Positions 7,854 to 16,520 of a stretch of DNA of 64,000 nt are shown in pieces (position 1 is the stretch's first letter; each line of letters begins with the position of its first letter). The stretch spans positions 1,084,687-1,148,686 of the forward strand of contig CAWDZK010000001.1 in assembly GCA_963807005.1 (NCBI GenBank), read 5' to 3'. The notes beneath the pieces are model-generated. The model made no database searches. It was not told the DNA's origin and worked only from the letters and a program-made list of their open reading frames with translations. The DNA is from CAWDZK01 sp963807005 (lineage in GTDB: Bacteria; Actinomycetota; Actinomycetes; JACCUZ01). The translations under genes were made by a program, and so were the position numbers.

Positions 7854-8249
7854 GTGACCGTCCTGCTCGCCTACATCGCGACCCCCGAGGGGGACGCGGC
7901 ACTGGCCACCGCTCTGGAGGAGGCGGCCCGGCGGGACACCGACGCGGTCGTCGTGCACGTGACCAGGCTCGAGCCGGCCGACGGGTCGCCGTACTCCGAG
8001 GAACAGGTGCTGGACGCCGTCCAGCAGCGCTTCGCCGCTGCAGGCATCGACGCCGAGATCCGCCAGCTGCCCGCGGGCACGAACCCGGCGGACGTGGTCG
8101 TCTCCGTCGCCGCCGAGACCGCGGCGGAGGTCGTCGTGATCGGTCTGCGCCGCAGGACCGCGGTCGGCAAGCTGGTGCTCGGCAGCACGTCGCAGCAGAT
8201 CCTGCTCGGGCTGGACTGCCCGGTGCTCGCCGTGAAGGCGACGCGCTGA
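7854..8249 (+). CDS. Universal stress protein (UspA family)
   Basis: 131 residues forming one Usp domain: MTVLLAYIATPEGDAAL at the N terminus, TAAEVVVIGLRRR in the core and the ATP-binding type ending G-x8-G-K-L-V-L-G-S-T followed by LDCPVLAVK. The G/S-rich loop suggests nucleotide binding. Usp proteins accumulate under stress and starvation. GTG 7854 is chosen because GGAAGG lies at 7840-7845; GTG 7845 is itself part of that ribosome-binding site. Confidence 0.85.
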   Translation: MTVLLAYIATPEGDAALATALEEAARRDTDAVVVHVTRLEPADGSPYSEEQVLDAVQQRFAAAGIDAEIRQLPAGTNPADVVVSVAAETAAEVVVIGLRRRTAVGKLVLGSTSQQILLGLDCPVLAVKATR

Positions 8250-8260
8250 CCGGCGAGCCC

Positions 8261-8752
8261 GTGGTCCGGGCCGGCCGGGTGGCGGACCTGGCGGCCCTGA
8301 CAGCGATCTACAACCACTTCGTCGTGCACACCATCGTCACCTTCGACGTCGAGCCGTTCACCGTCGACCAGCGTCGGGACTGGTTCGACCAGTACGACGT
8401 CGCGGGGCCGTACCGGCTGCTGGTCGGCGAGCTGGACGGCGCCGTGGCGGGGTACGCGACGAGCAGCAGGTTCCGGGTCAAGCCCGGCTATGCGACCTCG
8501 GTGGAGACGACGGTCTACTGCGACCCGTCCGCGACCGGGCGCGGGCTCGGCACCGCGCTGTACACCGCTCTCCTCGACGTCCTCGGTCACGAGGACGTGC
8601 ACCGGGCCTATGCCGGTGTCGCCCTGCCCAACGACGCCTCCGAAGCGCTGCACCGGCGGCTCGGGTTCCGTGTGCTGGGGACGTACACCGAGGTGGGGCG
8701 CAAGCAGGGCCGCTGGGTCGACGTGCGCTGGTACGAGCGCCCGCTGCCCTGA
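8261..8752 (+). CDS. GNAT acetyltransferase, phosphinothricin/methionine sulfoximine N-acetyltransferase-like
   Basis: 163 residues. It begins VRAGRVADLAALTAIYNHFVVHTIVTFD, the opening of the PAT/MddA/YncA subgroup, and has the acetyl-CoA loop ATGRGLGTALYTALL near residues 92-106. The ending LGFRVLGTYTEVGRKQGRWVDVRWYERPL is also characteristic. These enzymes acetylate the amino group of glutamate-analogue toxins such as phosphinothricin or methionine sulfoximine. It begins 11 bp after the usp stop with no clear ribosome-binding site, so it may be co-transcribed. Confidence 0.82.
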   Translation: MVRAGRVADLAALTAIYNHFVVHTIVTFDVEPFTVDQRRDWFDQYDVAGPYRLLVGELDGAVAGYATSSRFRVKPGYATSVETTVYCDPSATGRGLGTALYTALLDVLGHEDVHRAYAGVALPNDASEALHRRLGFRVLGTYTEVGRKQGRWVDVRWYERPLP

Positions 8753-8766
8753 CGACAGCCGCGAGC

Positions 8767-8895
8767 GACCTACCGAACGACCGGCGGCGGACAGCCCGAG
8801 CACAAACGACGGAAGAACGGGTGGAACAGTCGCCCGACACGCGCCAGGGATGTCGTTGCGCCGTCGTTGGTGCTCGTCCTGGGCCACGGTAGGTC
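8767..8895. repeat. Dispersed palindromic element, family 1, copy b (long form)
   Basis: The inner arms at 8797-8818 (CGAGCACAAACGACGG...) and 8855-8876 (...GCGCCGTCGTTGGTGCTCG) pair. Outer arms GACCTACCG (8767-8775) and CGGTAGGTC (8887-8895) pair perfectly and enclose them, so the whole is a nested 129-bp inverted repeat. It lies between two convergent genes, where it could also terminate transcription. Confidence 0.8.
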
Positions 8896-9028
8896 CTCGC
8901 GCCGTAGATGCCGTGCGGAGCAGAACGGACCGCGCTCCGGCTCGGTCGTGCCGGCTCAGCGCTGCCGACAACGGGACGCTGGCCCACCCACGCGTACACG
9001 GCCAGGCGCCGCTGCTCGAGCGCGCGCC

Positions 9029-9871
9029 CTACTTCGTGCCGACGATGCAGCGGGCAACGCCTGGAATCCTTACCTTGCCGTCCTCCTCGTAGGTGCTGAC
9101 CTCGGCGATGACGGTCCTCGCGATCCGCTCCCGTGCCGGCTCGTCGACCTGCTGAAGCGCTGCGGCGGCAAGCGAGACGTGCTCGCTGATCATCTCCCAG
9201 TACTGCGCAGGCGAGCGCGTCACGAGCTCGACGTCGACGTCCCACTCGGCAATGTCCCGCAGCCCCGCAGCCTCGTACAGGGCGCTCACGTATCCCGGGG
9301 CAGCGCACCGGAACATGCTCGGCCCGTCCGGGTCGGGGGGCGCCAGCAGCGACTCCGTCGCGATGGCCTGCATGGCGATCGTCGTCCACGGGTTCTGTTC
9401 GGGCTTCACCCACACCGACGAGCAGAGTCGTCCGCCCGGCTTGAGCACCCGCGTGAACTCGGCGGTCGCCTTGGCGACGTCGGGAAGGAACATGTATCCG
9501 AACCGCACGGACACGCTGTCGAAGGTGGCGTCGTCGAACGGCAGGTCGTCGGCGCTGCATACCCTGGTCTCGAAGTTGGTGAGCCCCTGCGCGCTCGCGC
9601 GTCGGGTCGCGATGGCGAGCATCTCAGGCGCGAGGTCGGTCAGGACAACGTGTCCCCTCGGCGCGAGCCTGGCGACGGTCAGTCCCGGCTCACCAGTGCC
9701 CGCGGCGATGTCGAGGTGCTGCTGGTCGTCGGCGATGTCCAGTCGCTCGATCATCGCTGCGCCGACCGGGCCCAGCTGGTCCATGATGATCGAGTCCCAC
9801 TTCTGCCAGCCGGCAGACAGCCCGGCCCACGTGGCTCGCTGGCCGTCCCGAATCTCTTCGGCGCTCGGCAT
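9029..9871 (-). CDS. Class I SAM-dependent methyltransferase (UbiE/MenG-like fold)
   Basis: 280 residues. SAM-binding motif I is LDIAAGTGEPG (about residues 53-63), followed by the acidic post-I position in VVLTDLAPEMLA, motif II VCSADDLPFDDATFDSVSVRFG and motif III RVLKPGGRL. This is the UbiE/Methyltransf_11 layout; the acceptor substrate is unknown. GGGAGGG precedes the ATG on the minus strand. Codon use looks slightly less GC-biased than in neighbouring genes. Related palindromic elements flank it on both sides (copies b and c), so acquisition or mobilisation is possible but unproven. Confidence 0.82.
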   Translation of the reverse strand: MPSAEEIRDGQRATWAGLSAGWQKWDSIIMDQLGPVGAAMIERLDIADDQQHLDIAAGTGEPGLTVARLAPRGHVVLTDLAPEMLAIATRRASAQGLTNFETRVCSADDLPFDDATFDSVSVRFGYMFLPDVAKATAEFTRVLKPGGRLCSSVWVKPEQNPWTTIAMQAIATESLLAPPDPDGPSMFRCAAPGYVSALYEAAGLRDIAEWDVDVELVTRSPAQYWEMISEHVSLAAAALQQVDEPARERIARTVIAEVSTYEEDGKVRIPGVARCIVGTK

Positions 9872-9914
9872 CGGCCCTCCCGCTTTCGGATGCAGCCCGC
9901 ATGGCCTGCCGGCG

Positions 9915-9993
9915 CGAACACCAGCGACGGGACAACCACCGTATCGGTCCAGGAACCGGGTCTGGGGCGTGGTTTCGCCGTCGTCGGTGCTCG
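9915..9993. repeat. Dispersed palindromic element, family 1, copy c
   Basis: The arm at 9915-9936 (CGAACACCAGCGACGGGACA...) pairs with 9971-9993 (GGTTTCGCCGTCGTCGGTGC...). Beyond its right arm this copy stays similar to copy b for about 25 bp (both have GTGCTCGTCCTGG followed by a CGGTA run). It lies between the stop of the oxidase gene and the start of the methyltransferase gene. Confidence 0.75.
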
Positions 9994-10066
9994 TCCTGGA
10001 CCTCGGTACGTCGTGGCGGGACCAACCGTTCGGCAGTGCCGGCTCCCCGCCGCGGCCGCCGTCGGC

Positions 10067-11317
10067 TCAGCGCGGCAGGTGGCTGTCGAGGAAGGCGTTG
10101 CCGAAGACGTCGTCGGGGTCCAGCTCGCGCCGCAGTGCCGTGGCGTCGGCCACCTTCGGGTAGCGCGCGGCGACGGCGGCCGGGTCCAGGGTGAACACCT
10201 TGCCCCAGTGCGGCCGCGGGCCGAACGGCGCGAGCGCGGCCTCGACCTGGGCCACCACCGGCAGCACCGCGGCGGTGTCGTCGACCCAGGTGAAGTGCAC
10301 GGCGAGCGAGTCGACGCCGTACGCCGGGCTGAGCCACAGGTCGTCGGCGGCGACGGTGCGCAGCTCACTGATCTGCAGGACGGGCGCGACCCGGTCGCGG
10401 ATCGCGCGCACCGCCGCGACGGCAGCCTCGGCGTGCTCCCGCGCCACGAGGTACTCGGTCTGCAGCTCGCTGCCGCTGCTCGGGGTGTGGTCCAGCCGGA
10501 AGTGCGGCAGCCGCTCGTGCCACGGCCCGGCCTCGCCGAGCTGCGCGGTGCACGCCTCGGCGCCGACCCCCGGCACCGGGTGGCGCGGACCCGTCGCCGG
10601 CGACCCGCCGAGCCAGTCGTCGCCGAGGGGCGGCCGCGGCCGGTCGGTGCGGCGCTTGACCCAGACCTGGCCGAGGTCGTCGGTGCCCCAGGCGGTGAAG
10701 ATGCTCACGCTGTCCCCGGCCGAGAAGGCCTCGCCGAGGCGGTCCCGCAGGGTGGCGAGCGGGACGTCGTCGACGACCCGCTGCGCCACGTCGTACGTCG
10801 GCTCGACGGCCAGCGTGACGGCGGTGACCACGCCGAGGGAGCCGAGCGCGACCACCGCACCGGGGAACCTCTGGTCGGACCGGTCGAGGTGCAGCAGCTC
10901 CCCGGTGGCGGTGACCAGGTCGAGCCCGACGACGGCGGCGGCGAGACAGCCGTTGCGGTCGCCCGAGCCGTGGGTGCCGGTCGCGACCGCTCCCGCGACG
11001 CAGATGTGCGGCAGTGACCCCAGGTTGTGCAGCGCGAGACCGGCTGCGTGCAGCCGCGGCGCGACCTCGCCGTAGCGCAGGCCGGCGCTGACCGTCACCG
11101 ACCCGCGGTCGTCGGAGACCTCGACCCGGGCGGGCAGCCCGGCGAGCGTGACCAGCTCGTGGGAGGTGTCGGCGACCCGGCTGAACGAGTGCCCGCTGCC
11201 GAGGGCCCGTATCTTCCGGCTGCGGGCGACGAGCTCCTGCACCTGCTCGACCGAGGTCGGCCGGTGCAGCTCGGTAGCTCCGAAGGTGACGTTCCCGGCC
11301 CAGTTGCGCAGGGTCAC
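10067..11317 (-). CDS. FAD-binding alditol/sugar-alcohol oxidase family protein
   Basis: 416 residues. The N-terminal FAD-binding PCMH domain has IRALGSGHSFSRVADT, whose GSGHS histidine is the covalent FAD attachment site in alditol oxidases, and CVAGAVATGTHGSGDRNG. The C-terminal ALO domain ends PHWGKVFTLDP ... LDPDDVFGNAFLDSHL. The family oxidises the C1 hydroxyl of xylitol, sorbitol or similar polyols with oxygen, producing hydrogen peroxide. The start GTG at 11317 overlaps the previous stop by 4 bp. It is the last gene of the lhr operon, an odd metabolic partner for a helicase. Confidence 0.85.
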   Translation of the reverse strand: MTLRNWAGNVTFGATELHRPTSVEQVQELVARSRKIRALGSGHSFSRVADTSHELVTLAGLPARVEVSDDRGSVTVSAGLRYGEVAPRLHAAGLALHNLGSLPHICVAGAVATGTHGSGDRNGCLAAAVVGLDLVTATGELLHLDRSDQRFPGAVVALGSLGVVTAVTLAVEPTYDVAQRVVDDVPLATLRDRLGEAFSAGDSVSIFTAWGTDDLGQVWVKRRTDRPRPPLGDDWLGGSPATGPRHPVPGVGAEACTAQLGEAGPWHERLPHFRLDHTPSSGSELQTEYLVAREHAEAAVAAVRAIRDRVAPVLQISELRTVAADDLWLSPAYGVDSLAVHFTWVDDTAAVLPVVAQVEAALAPFGPRPHWGKVFTLDPAAVAARYPKVADATALRRELDPDDVFGNAFLDSHLPR

Positions 11318-11748
11318 CGGTCCCAGTCCTTCCCGGCGGCGAGGCGCTGGGCGAGCAGCTGCTCCAGCGGCATCGACTCGCCGTCGCGGCCACCGACACC
11401 CACGACCAGCGGCGGGTCGCTCGGCGGCACGACGGTGCCGCGCCACCGGGCGACGGCCCGGGTGGGGGCGGACAGCACGTAGAAGTGGCCGTCCTCGTCG
11501 ACGGCGAGCGAGCGGTTGCGCTTGAGGTACCAGCCGGTCAGCCCGGTGCGGTAGAGCGTGCGGCCGTTCATGGCACGGGCCTTGAGCGGCAGAGTCGGCA
11601 GGCCGAGCTCCCGGGCGTCGCGGACGAAGCCGGCCAGCAGCGCGCGGGCCTGCTCGGACTCGGCGGCCCGGACCCGCTCCTGCCGGGCGACCTGCTCGGC
11701 CGCGGCGTCCCGCCGGCGCGCCGCCCAGTCGTCCTCAGGGGAGGTCAT
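11314..11748 (-). CDS. Conserved hypothetical protein between lhr and the oxidase
   Basis: 144 residues. A charged N-terminal helix (WAARRRDAAAEQVARQERVRAAESEQ) is followed by a compact segment with GLTGWYLKRNRSLAVDEDGHFYVL and TLYRTGLTGW, and a C-terminal VVGVGGRDGESMPLEQLLAQRLA. No signal peptide, membrane helix or catalytic motif is recognisable. It overlaps lhr (ATGA) upstream and the oxidase (GTGA) downstream, so it is certainly co-translated with them. A tie to Lhr function is possible but only by position. Confidence 0.65.
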   Translation of the reverse strand: MTSPEDDWAARRRDAAAEQVARQERVRAAESEQARALLAGFVRDARELGLPTLPLKARAMNGRTLYRTGLTGWYLKRNRSLAVDEDGHFYVLSAPTRAVARWRGTVVPPSDPPLVVGVGGRDGESMPLEQLLAQRLAAGKDWDR

Positions 11749-14700
11749 GACCGAAGTCTGAGGCCGCGGGGCGTCGCGTGGAAACCGGCCTCCTCCAGCG
11801 CCCGGCCAAGCGGCGAGTCGAGCACGCCGGCGCCGTCAGCGCGCTCGACGGTCAGCCGGCCGAGCAGCCCCTCGCGCACCGCGAGCGACAGAGCGTCGAC
11901 CGCCGGCTGCAGCAGCGCCGGGTCGTCGACCCAGGTGAGTAGGGTCCGGCCGCCGCGCTCGACGTAGAGGACCAGCCGGCCGTCGACCAGCACCACCAGG
12001 GCGCCGGACTTGCGGCCCGGCCGGTGCCCGGCGTCCTCGCCACCGGACTCCCGTTTCGGCCACGGGACCGCGGCGCCGAACGGGTTGGCGGGATCGGTGG
12101 CGGCGAGCACGAGGGCCCGGGGGATCTCCACCGACGCGGCCCGCGCGACCGGCTCCTCCCCGGCCCGCTCCAGCGCCGACGAGATCGCGCGCAGCCGGTC
12201 GACCGCGCCGGGCAGGGCGAACTGCGCGGCCCCCAGGCCCTCGACGAAGTAGCCGCGCCGGCACCGACCGGACTCCTCGAACGTGGCCAGCACCCGGTAC
12301 ACCGCCGCGAACCCGCCGGGGGCCCGCTCGGCCTGGGTGGCGCCGCGCACCACGACCCCGTGCCGGTCGAGCAGGATCTCGGCGAGCGTCGCGGCCCGGC
12401 GGGTCGGGTCGGTCTCGACGTCCGGGAGCAGTGACCATCGGCCGGCGGCGGTGGGTGGACCGGTGCGGCTGGGCACCGGCGCCCGGCCCGGCCGGGGCGC
12501 GCGGCCGTAGCGGCCGCGTGGCGTGGCCCGCCGCGGCCGGTGCGCGCCGCGTCCTGCCACCATCGTCCGCAGCGGCGCGAGGGTGTCGTTGCTGAGGTGC
12601 CCCGACCAGACGAGGTCCCACAACGCCGCCACCAGCGCCTCGTCGTCGGTCGACTCCACGACGTCGGACAGTCGGCGGAAGAAGAACGCCCCACCGCCGG
12701 TGAGCGCTGCGAGCACCGCCTCGTGCAGCGGTGTGGCCACGGCGGCCGCGTCCGGCTCGGTCAGGGTGAGGTGGGCGGCGTCGGCCAGGTGCAGGGACAC
12801 CCACCCGTCGGAGCCCGGCAGTGGCCCGTGGCCGCGCCAGAGCACCTCCCCGGCCGCGCACAGCTCGTCGAGCAGCGCGGGTGAGTAGCCCTGCACCCGG
12901 GCCGGCAGGACCAGCGACTCGAGGGCCGACGCCGGGACCTGGGCTCCCTGCAGCTGCTCGACCACCCGGAGGACCCCCTCGGCGCCGCGCAGCCGGCTGC
13001 CGACCTGCTGCCACGCAGGCAGGAACGACGCCAGGGCCTCGACCGGGACCGGCTCGACCTCCTGGCGCAGCACCGCGAGCGACCGGCGGCGCAGGGTGCG
13101 GAGCACCTCCGCGTCGCACCACTCGGCCCCGGACCCACCGGGCAGGAACTCGCCGGACAGCACCCGGCCGCTGGTCGCCAGCCGATGCAGGGTCTGCTCG
13201 ACGACCGCCACACCGAGGCCGAACCGGTCGGCGACGTCGGCTGTGGTGAAGGGGACGTGGGTACGGGCGTAGCGCCCCACCAGGTCGCCGATCGGGTCGC
13301 GGAGCGGTTCGAGGAAGGCCTGCGGGATGCCCACCGGCATCGGCGTCCCCAGCGCGTCCCGCAGCCGGCCGGCGTCCTCGACAGCGACCCAGCGCTCCTC
13401 GCCGGCGACCCGCAGGCGGACGGCCCGGCGCGCCTCCTCCAGGTCTGCCAGCCAGGCCGGCTGGGCGCCGCGGGTGACCGCCTCGGCGGTGCTGAGCGGG
13501 CCGAGAACCCGCAGCAGGTCGGCCACGCCCTCGACGTCGCGGGCCCGCCGGTCCTCGGAGACCCGCTGCAGGTCGGCGGCCAACGACGCGATCGCCGTCG
13601 GGTCGAGCAGCTCGCGCAGGCCGCCGTACCCCTGCTGCCCGAGCAGCTCGGCCAGCAGCGTCTGGTCCAGCGACAGCGCGGTGGCCCGCCGCTCGGCCAG
13701 GGGCGAGTCGCCCTCGTAGAGGAACTGCGCGACGTAGCCGAACAGCAGCGACCGGGCGAACGGCGACGGCTGAGCGGTCTCGACCTCGACGAAGCGCACC
13801 GTCCGCTCCTGGACCTCGCGCATCAGGCCGACCAGCCCGGGGACGTCGAACACGTCCTGCAGGCACTCGCGCATCGTCTCGAGGATCACCGGGAACGAGC
13901 CGTAGTCGCTGGCGACCGAGAGCAGCTGGGCCGACCGCTGGCGCTGCTGCCACAGGGGACTGCGCCGGCCGGGGTTGCGCCGCGGCAGCAGCAGGGCGCG
14001 TGCCGCGCACTCGCGGAAGCGGGATGCGAACAGCGCCGACCCGCCGACCTCGGCGGTCACCAGCGGCTCGACCTCGTCCGGCTCGACGACCGCCATCTCG
14101 GTGCCGGTGCGGGACGCGTCGTCCTCGTCGAGCTCGATGTCGGGCAGCCGCAGCACGATGCCGTCGTCGGAGTGCATCGCCTGGACGTCCACGCCGTACC
14201 GCTCGCGCAGCCGGGCCGACACGACGAGCGCCCATGGCGCGTGCACCGGCGAACCGAACGGCGAGTGGATCGCCACCCGCCAGTCGCCGAGCTCGTCGCG
14301 GAACCGCTCGACCACGATGGTCCGGTCGTCGGGCAGGTGGCCGGTGGCGGCGCGCTGCTCGTCGAGGTAGCGCAGCAGGTTGTCGGCCGCCCACTCGTCC
14401 AGCCCGGAGGCGAGGACGCGGTCGCGGGCCTTCGCCGGCGACAGCGCACTCACCTCACGGGTGAAGGCGCCGAGAGCGCGGCCGAGCTCGACCGGCCGGC
14501 CGAGAGTGTCCCCCTTCCAGAACGGCAGCCGCCCGGGCTGACCCGGTGCAGGCGTGACCAGCACCTGGTCGTGGGTGATGTCCTCGATCCGCCACGAGGT
14601 GGACCCGAGGGTGAAGACGTCGCCGACCCGCGACTCGTAGACCATCTCCTCGTCCAGCTCGCCGACTCGGCTCTTCTTCTCCCCGACCAGGAAGACGCCG

Positions 14701-16358
14701 AAGAGGCCGCGGTCCGGGATGGTGCCGCCGCTCGTCACCGCGAGCCGTTGCGCCCCGGGGCGTCCGGTGAGGGTCCCACCGACCCGGTCCCAGACCAGGC
14801 GCGGCCGCAGCTCGGCGAACTCGTCGCTGGGGTAGCGCCCGGCGAGCATGTCCAGCACCGACTCGAACGCGCTGCGGGGGAGCGAGGCGTACGGCGCGGC
14901 GCGGCGCACCACGTCGTACATCACCTCGACCTCCCACTCGTCGAGGCTGACCATCGCCACGACCTGCTGGGCGAGCACGTCGAGCGGGTTGCGCGGGTAG
15001 CGGAGGGACTCGATCTGGCCGGCGCGCATCCGCTCGGCGACGACGGCGGTCTGCACCAGGTCCCCGCGGTACTTCGGGAAGATGACGCCGCGGGACACGG
15101 CGCCGACCTGGTGGCCGGCCCGGCCGACGCGCTGCAGGCCGCTGGCCACCGACGGGGGCGACTCGACCTGGATCACGAGGTCGACCGCGCCCATGTCGAT
15201 GCCGAGCTCGAGGCTGGACGTCGCGACCACGGCGGGCAGCCGGCCGGCCTTGAGCGCCTCCTCGATCTGGGCCCGCTGCTCCTTGGAGACCGACCCGTGG
15301 TGGGCGCGCGCGATCTCGGGCACCGCGGCGTCCGGCCGGGCGACGCTCGCACCGGCCTGCGCCATCACCTGCGCCGGCTGCTGGCTGCCTGGCTCGGGCA
15401 GCGGCTCGCCGGTCGCCCGCTCGTAGGCGATCTCGTTGAGGCGGGCGCACAGCCGCTCGGCCAGCCGGCGGGAGTTGGCGAACACGATGGTCGACCGGTG
15501 GGCCTGGACGAGGTCGACGATGCGCTCCTCGACGTGCGGCCAGATCGACGTGCGGCGTTCCTCGCCCGCGGCCGAGCCGCTGACCTCGCCGGTGGTCTGC
15601 CCGAGCTCGCCGAGGTCCTCGACCGGGACGACCACCTCCAGCTCGACGGTCTTGGCCGACGGGGGCTGGACGACCTCGACGTCGTGCGGGCCGCCGAGGA
15701 AGCGGGCGACCTCCTCCACCGGCCGGACCGTCGCGGACAGGCCGATCCGCTGGGCCGGCCGGTCGAGAAGATGGTCGAGGCGCTCCAGCGACAGTGCGAG
15801 GTGGGCGCCGCGCTTGGTCCCGGAGACGGCGTGCACCTCGTCGACGATCACGGTCTCGATGCCGCGCAGCGACTCCCGTGCCTGCGAGGTGAGGATCAGG
15901 AAGAGGGACTCGGGCGTGGTGATCAGGATGTCCGGCGGGGTGCGGCCGAACCTGCGCCGCTCGTCGGCGGGGGTGTCTCCCGATCGGACGCCGACCGTGA
16001 GGTCGGGCTCGGGCAGGCCGAGCCGGGTGGCCGCGTGCCGGATGCCCGCCAGCGGTGCCCGGAGGTTCCGCTCGACGTCGACCGCCAGGGCCTTCATCGG
16101 GCTCACGTAGAGCACCCGGCAGCGACGCTGCGGCTCGGCCGGCGGCGGCTCCGCGGCCAGCCGGTCGATCGACCAGAGGAACGCGGCGAGGGTCTTGCCG
16201 GAGCCGGTGGGGGCCACCACCAGGGCGTTGCGTCCGGCCGAGACGGCGTCCCAGGCGCCCTGCTGGGCAGCGGTCGGGGCGGCGAAGGACGCGTCGAACC
16301 ACGCCTGGGTGGCCGTCGAGAACCGCGTCTCCCGGCCGGCCTGCCCGTCCTCGCTCAC
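11745..16358 (-). CDS. lhr: Large ATP-dependent helicase Lhr
   Basis: 1537 residues, matching the roughly 1500-residue actinobacterial Lhr. In order: a RecA-like domain with Walker A APTGSGKT (about 49-56) and DEVHAVSGTKRGAHLALSLERL; a second RecA domain with LAERLCARLNE and QRVGRAGHQVG; the winged-helix and DEAD-associated region; and a 600-residue Lhr C-terminal domain ending GRALEEAGFHATPRGLRLR. Lhr is a 3'-5' single-strand DNA translocase with roles in DNA repair. GTG 16358 is chosen because GAGG lies about eight bases before it. It heads a three-gene operon. The opposite strand shows long open frames that are GC artefacts. Confidence 0.92.
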   Translation of the reverse strand: MSEDGQAGRETRFSTATQAWFDASFAAPTAAQQGAWDAVSAGRNALVVAPTGSGKTLAAFLWSIDRLAAEPPPAEPQRRCRVLYVSPMKALAVDVERNLRAPLAGIRHAATRLGLPEPDLTVGVRSGDTPADERRRFGRTPPDILITTPESLFLILTSQARESLRGIETVIVDEVHAVSGTKRGAHLALSLERLDHLLDRPAQRIGLSATVRPVEEVARFLGGPHDVEVVQPPSAKTVELEVVVPVEDLGELGQTTGEVSGSAAGEERRTSIWPHVEERIVDLVQAHRSTIVFANSRRLAERLCARLNEIAYERATGEPLPEPGSQQPAQVMAQAGASVARPDAAVPEIARAHHGSVSKEQRAQIEEALKAGRLPAVVATSSLELGIDMGAVDLVIQVESPPSVASGLQRVGRAGHQVGAVSRGVIFPKYRGDLVQTAVVAERMRAGQIESLRYPRNPLDVLAQQVVAMVSLDEWEVEVMYDVVRRAAPYASLPRSAFESVLDMLAGRYPSDEFAELRPRLVWDRVGGTLTGRPGAQRLAVTSGGTIPDRGLFGVFLVGEKKSRVGELDEEMVYESRVGDVFTLGSTSWRIEDITHDQVLVTPAPGQPGRLPFWKGDTLGRPVELGRALGAFTREVSALSPAKARDRVLASGLDEWAADNLLRYLDEQRAATGHLPDDRTIVVERFRDELGDWRVAIHSPFGSPVHAPWALVVSARLRERYGVDVQAMHSDDGIVLRLPDIELDEDDASRTGTEMAVVEPDEVEPLVTAEVGGSALFASRFRECAARALLLPRRNPGRRSPLWQQRQRSAQLLSVASDYGSFPVILETMRECLQDVFDVPGLVGLMREVQERTVRFVEVETAQPSPFARSLLFGYVAQFLYEGDSPLAERRATALSLDQTLLAELLGQQGYGGLRELLDPTAIASLAADLQRVSEDRRARDVEGVADLLRVLGPLSTAEAVTRGAQPAWLADLEEARRAVRLRVAGEERWVAVEDAGRLRDALGTPMPVGIPQAFLEPLRDPIGDLVGRYARTHVPFTTADVADRFGLGVAVVEQTLHRLATSGRVLSGEFLPGGSGAEWCDAEVLRTLRRRSLAVLRQEVEPVPVEALASFLPAWQQVGSRLRGAEGVLRVVEQLQGAQVPASALESLVLPARVQGYSPALLDELCAAGEVLWRGHGPLPGSDGWVSLHLADAAHLTLTEPDAAAVATPLHEAVLAALTGGGAFFFRRLSDVVESTDDEALVAALWDLVWSGHLSNDTLAPLRTMVAGRGAHRPRRATPRGRYGRAPRPGRAPVPSRTGPPTAAGRWSLLPDVETDPTRRAATLAEILLDRHGVVVRGATQAERAPGGFAAVYRVLATFEESGRCRRGYFVEGLGAAQFALPGAVDRLRAISSALERAGEEPVARAASVEIPRALVLAATDPANPFGAAVPWPKRESGGEDAGHRPGRKSGALVVLVDGRLVLYVERGGRTLLTWVDDPALLQPAVDALSLAVREGLLGRLTVERADGAGVLDSPLGRALEEAGFHATPRGLRLRS

Positions 16359-16403
16359 CGGGTCATCCTCGCCCACCGCACCGACATCCGCCGCCCCGAC
16401 CGT

Positions 16404-16461
16404 TGAGTGGCGCGTACTGGCTGCGGTGGGGCCGCTGGAGCAGCCACTACCCGCCACTCGA
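16404..16461. repeat. Dispersed palindromic element, family 2, copy f
   Basis: GAGTGGCGCGTACTGGCTG (16405-16423) pairs with CAGCCACTACCCGCCACTC (16441-16459), 19 bp with two mismatches. It lies in the divergent gap between lhr and the second ABC operon. A copy of the same size with the same arms is at 56302-56360. Confidence 0.72.
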
Positions 16462-16508
16462 CGACCTGGCGGGGGACAAATCGGTCGTCGGTTGTCCGAG
16501 GTCTGGCC

Positions 16509-16520
16509 TACCCTCGGCGC
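16509..16520 (+). promoter_or_regulatory. Leaderless promoter -10 element for the second ABC operon
   Basis: TACCCT at 16509-16514 is followed by exactly six bases and then GTG 16521. Transcription would begin at or next to the start codon, and no ribosome-binding site is present. Confidence 0.55.
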
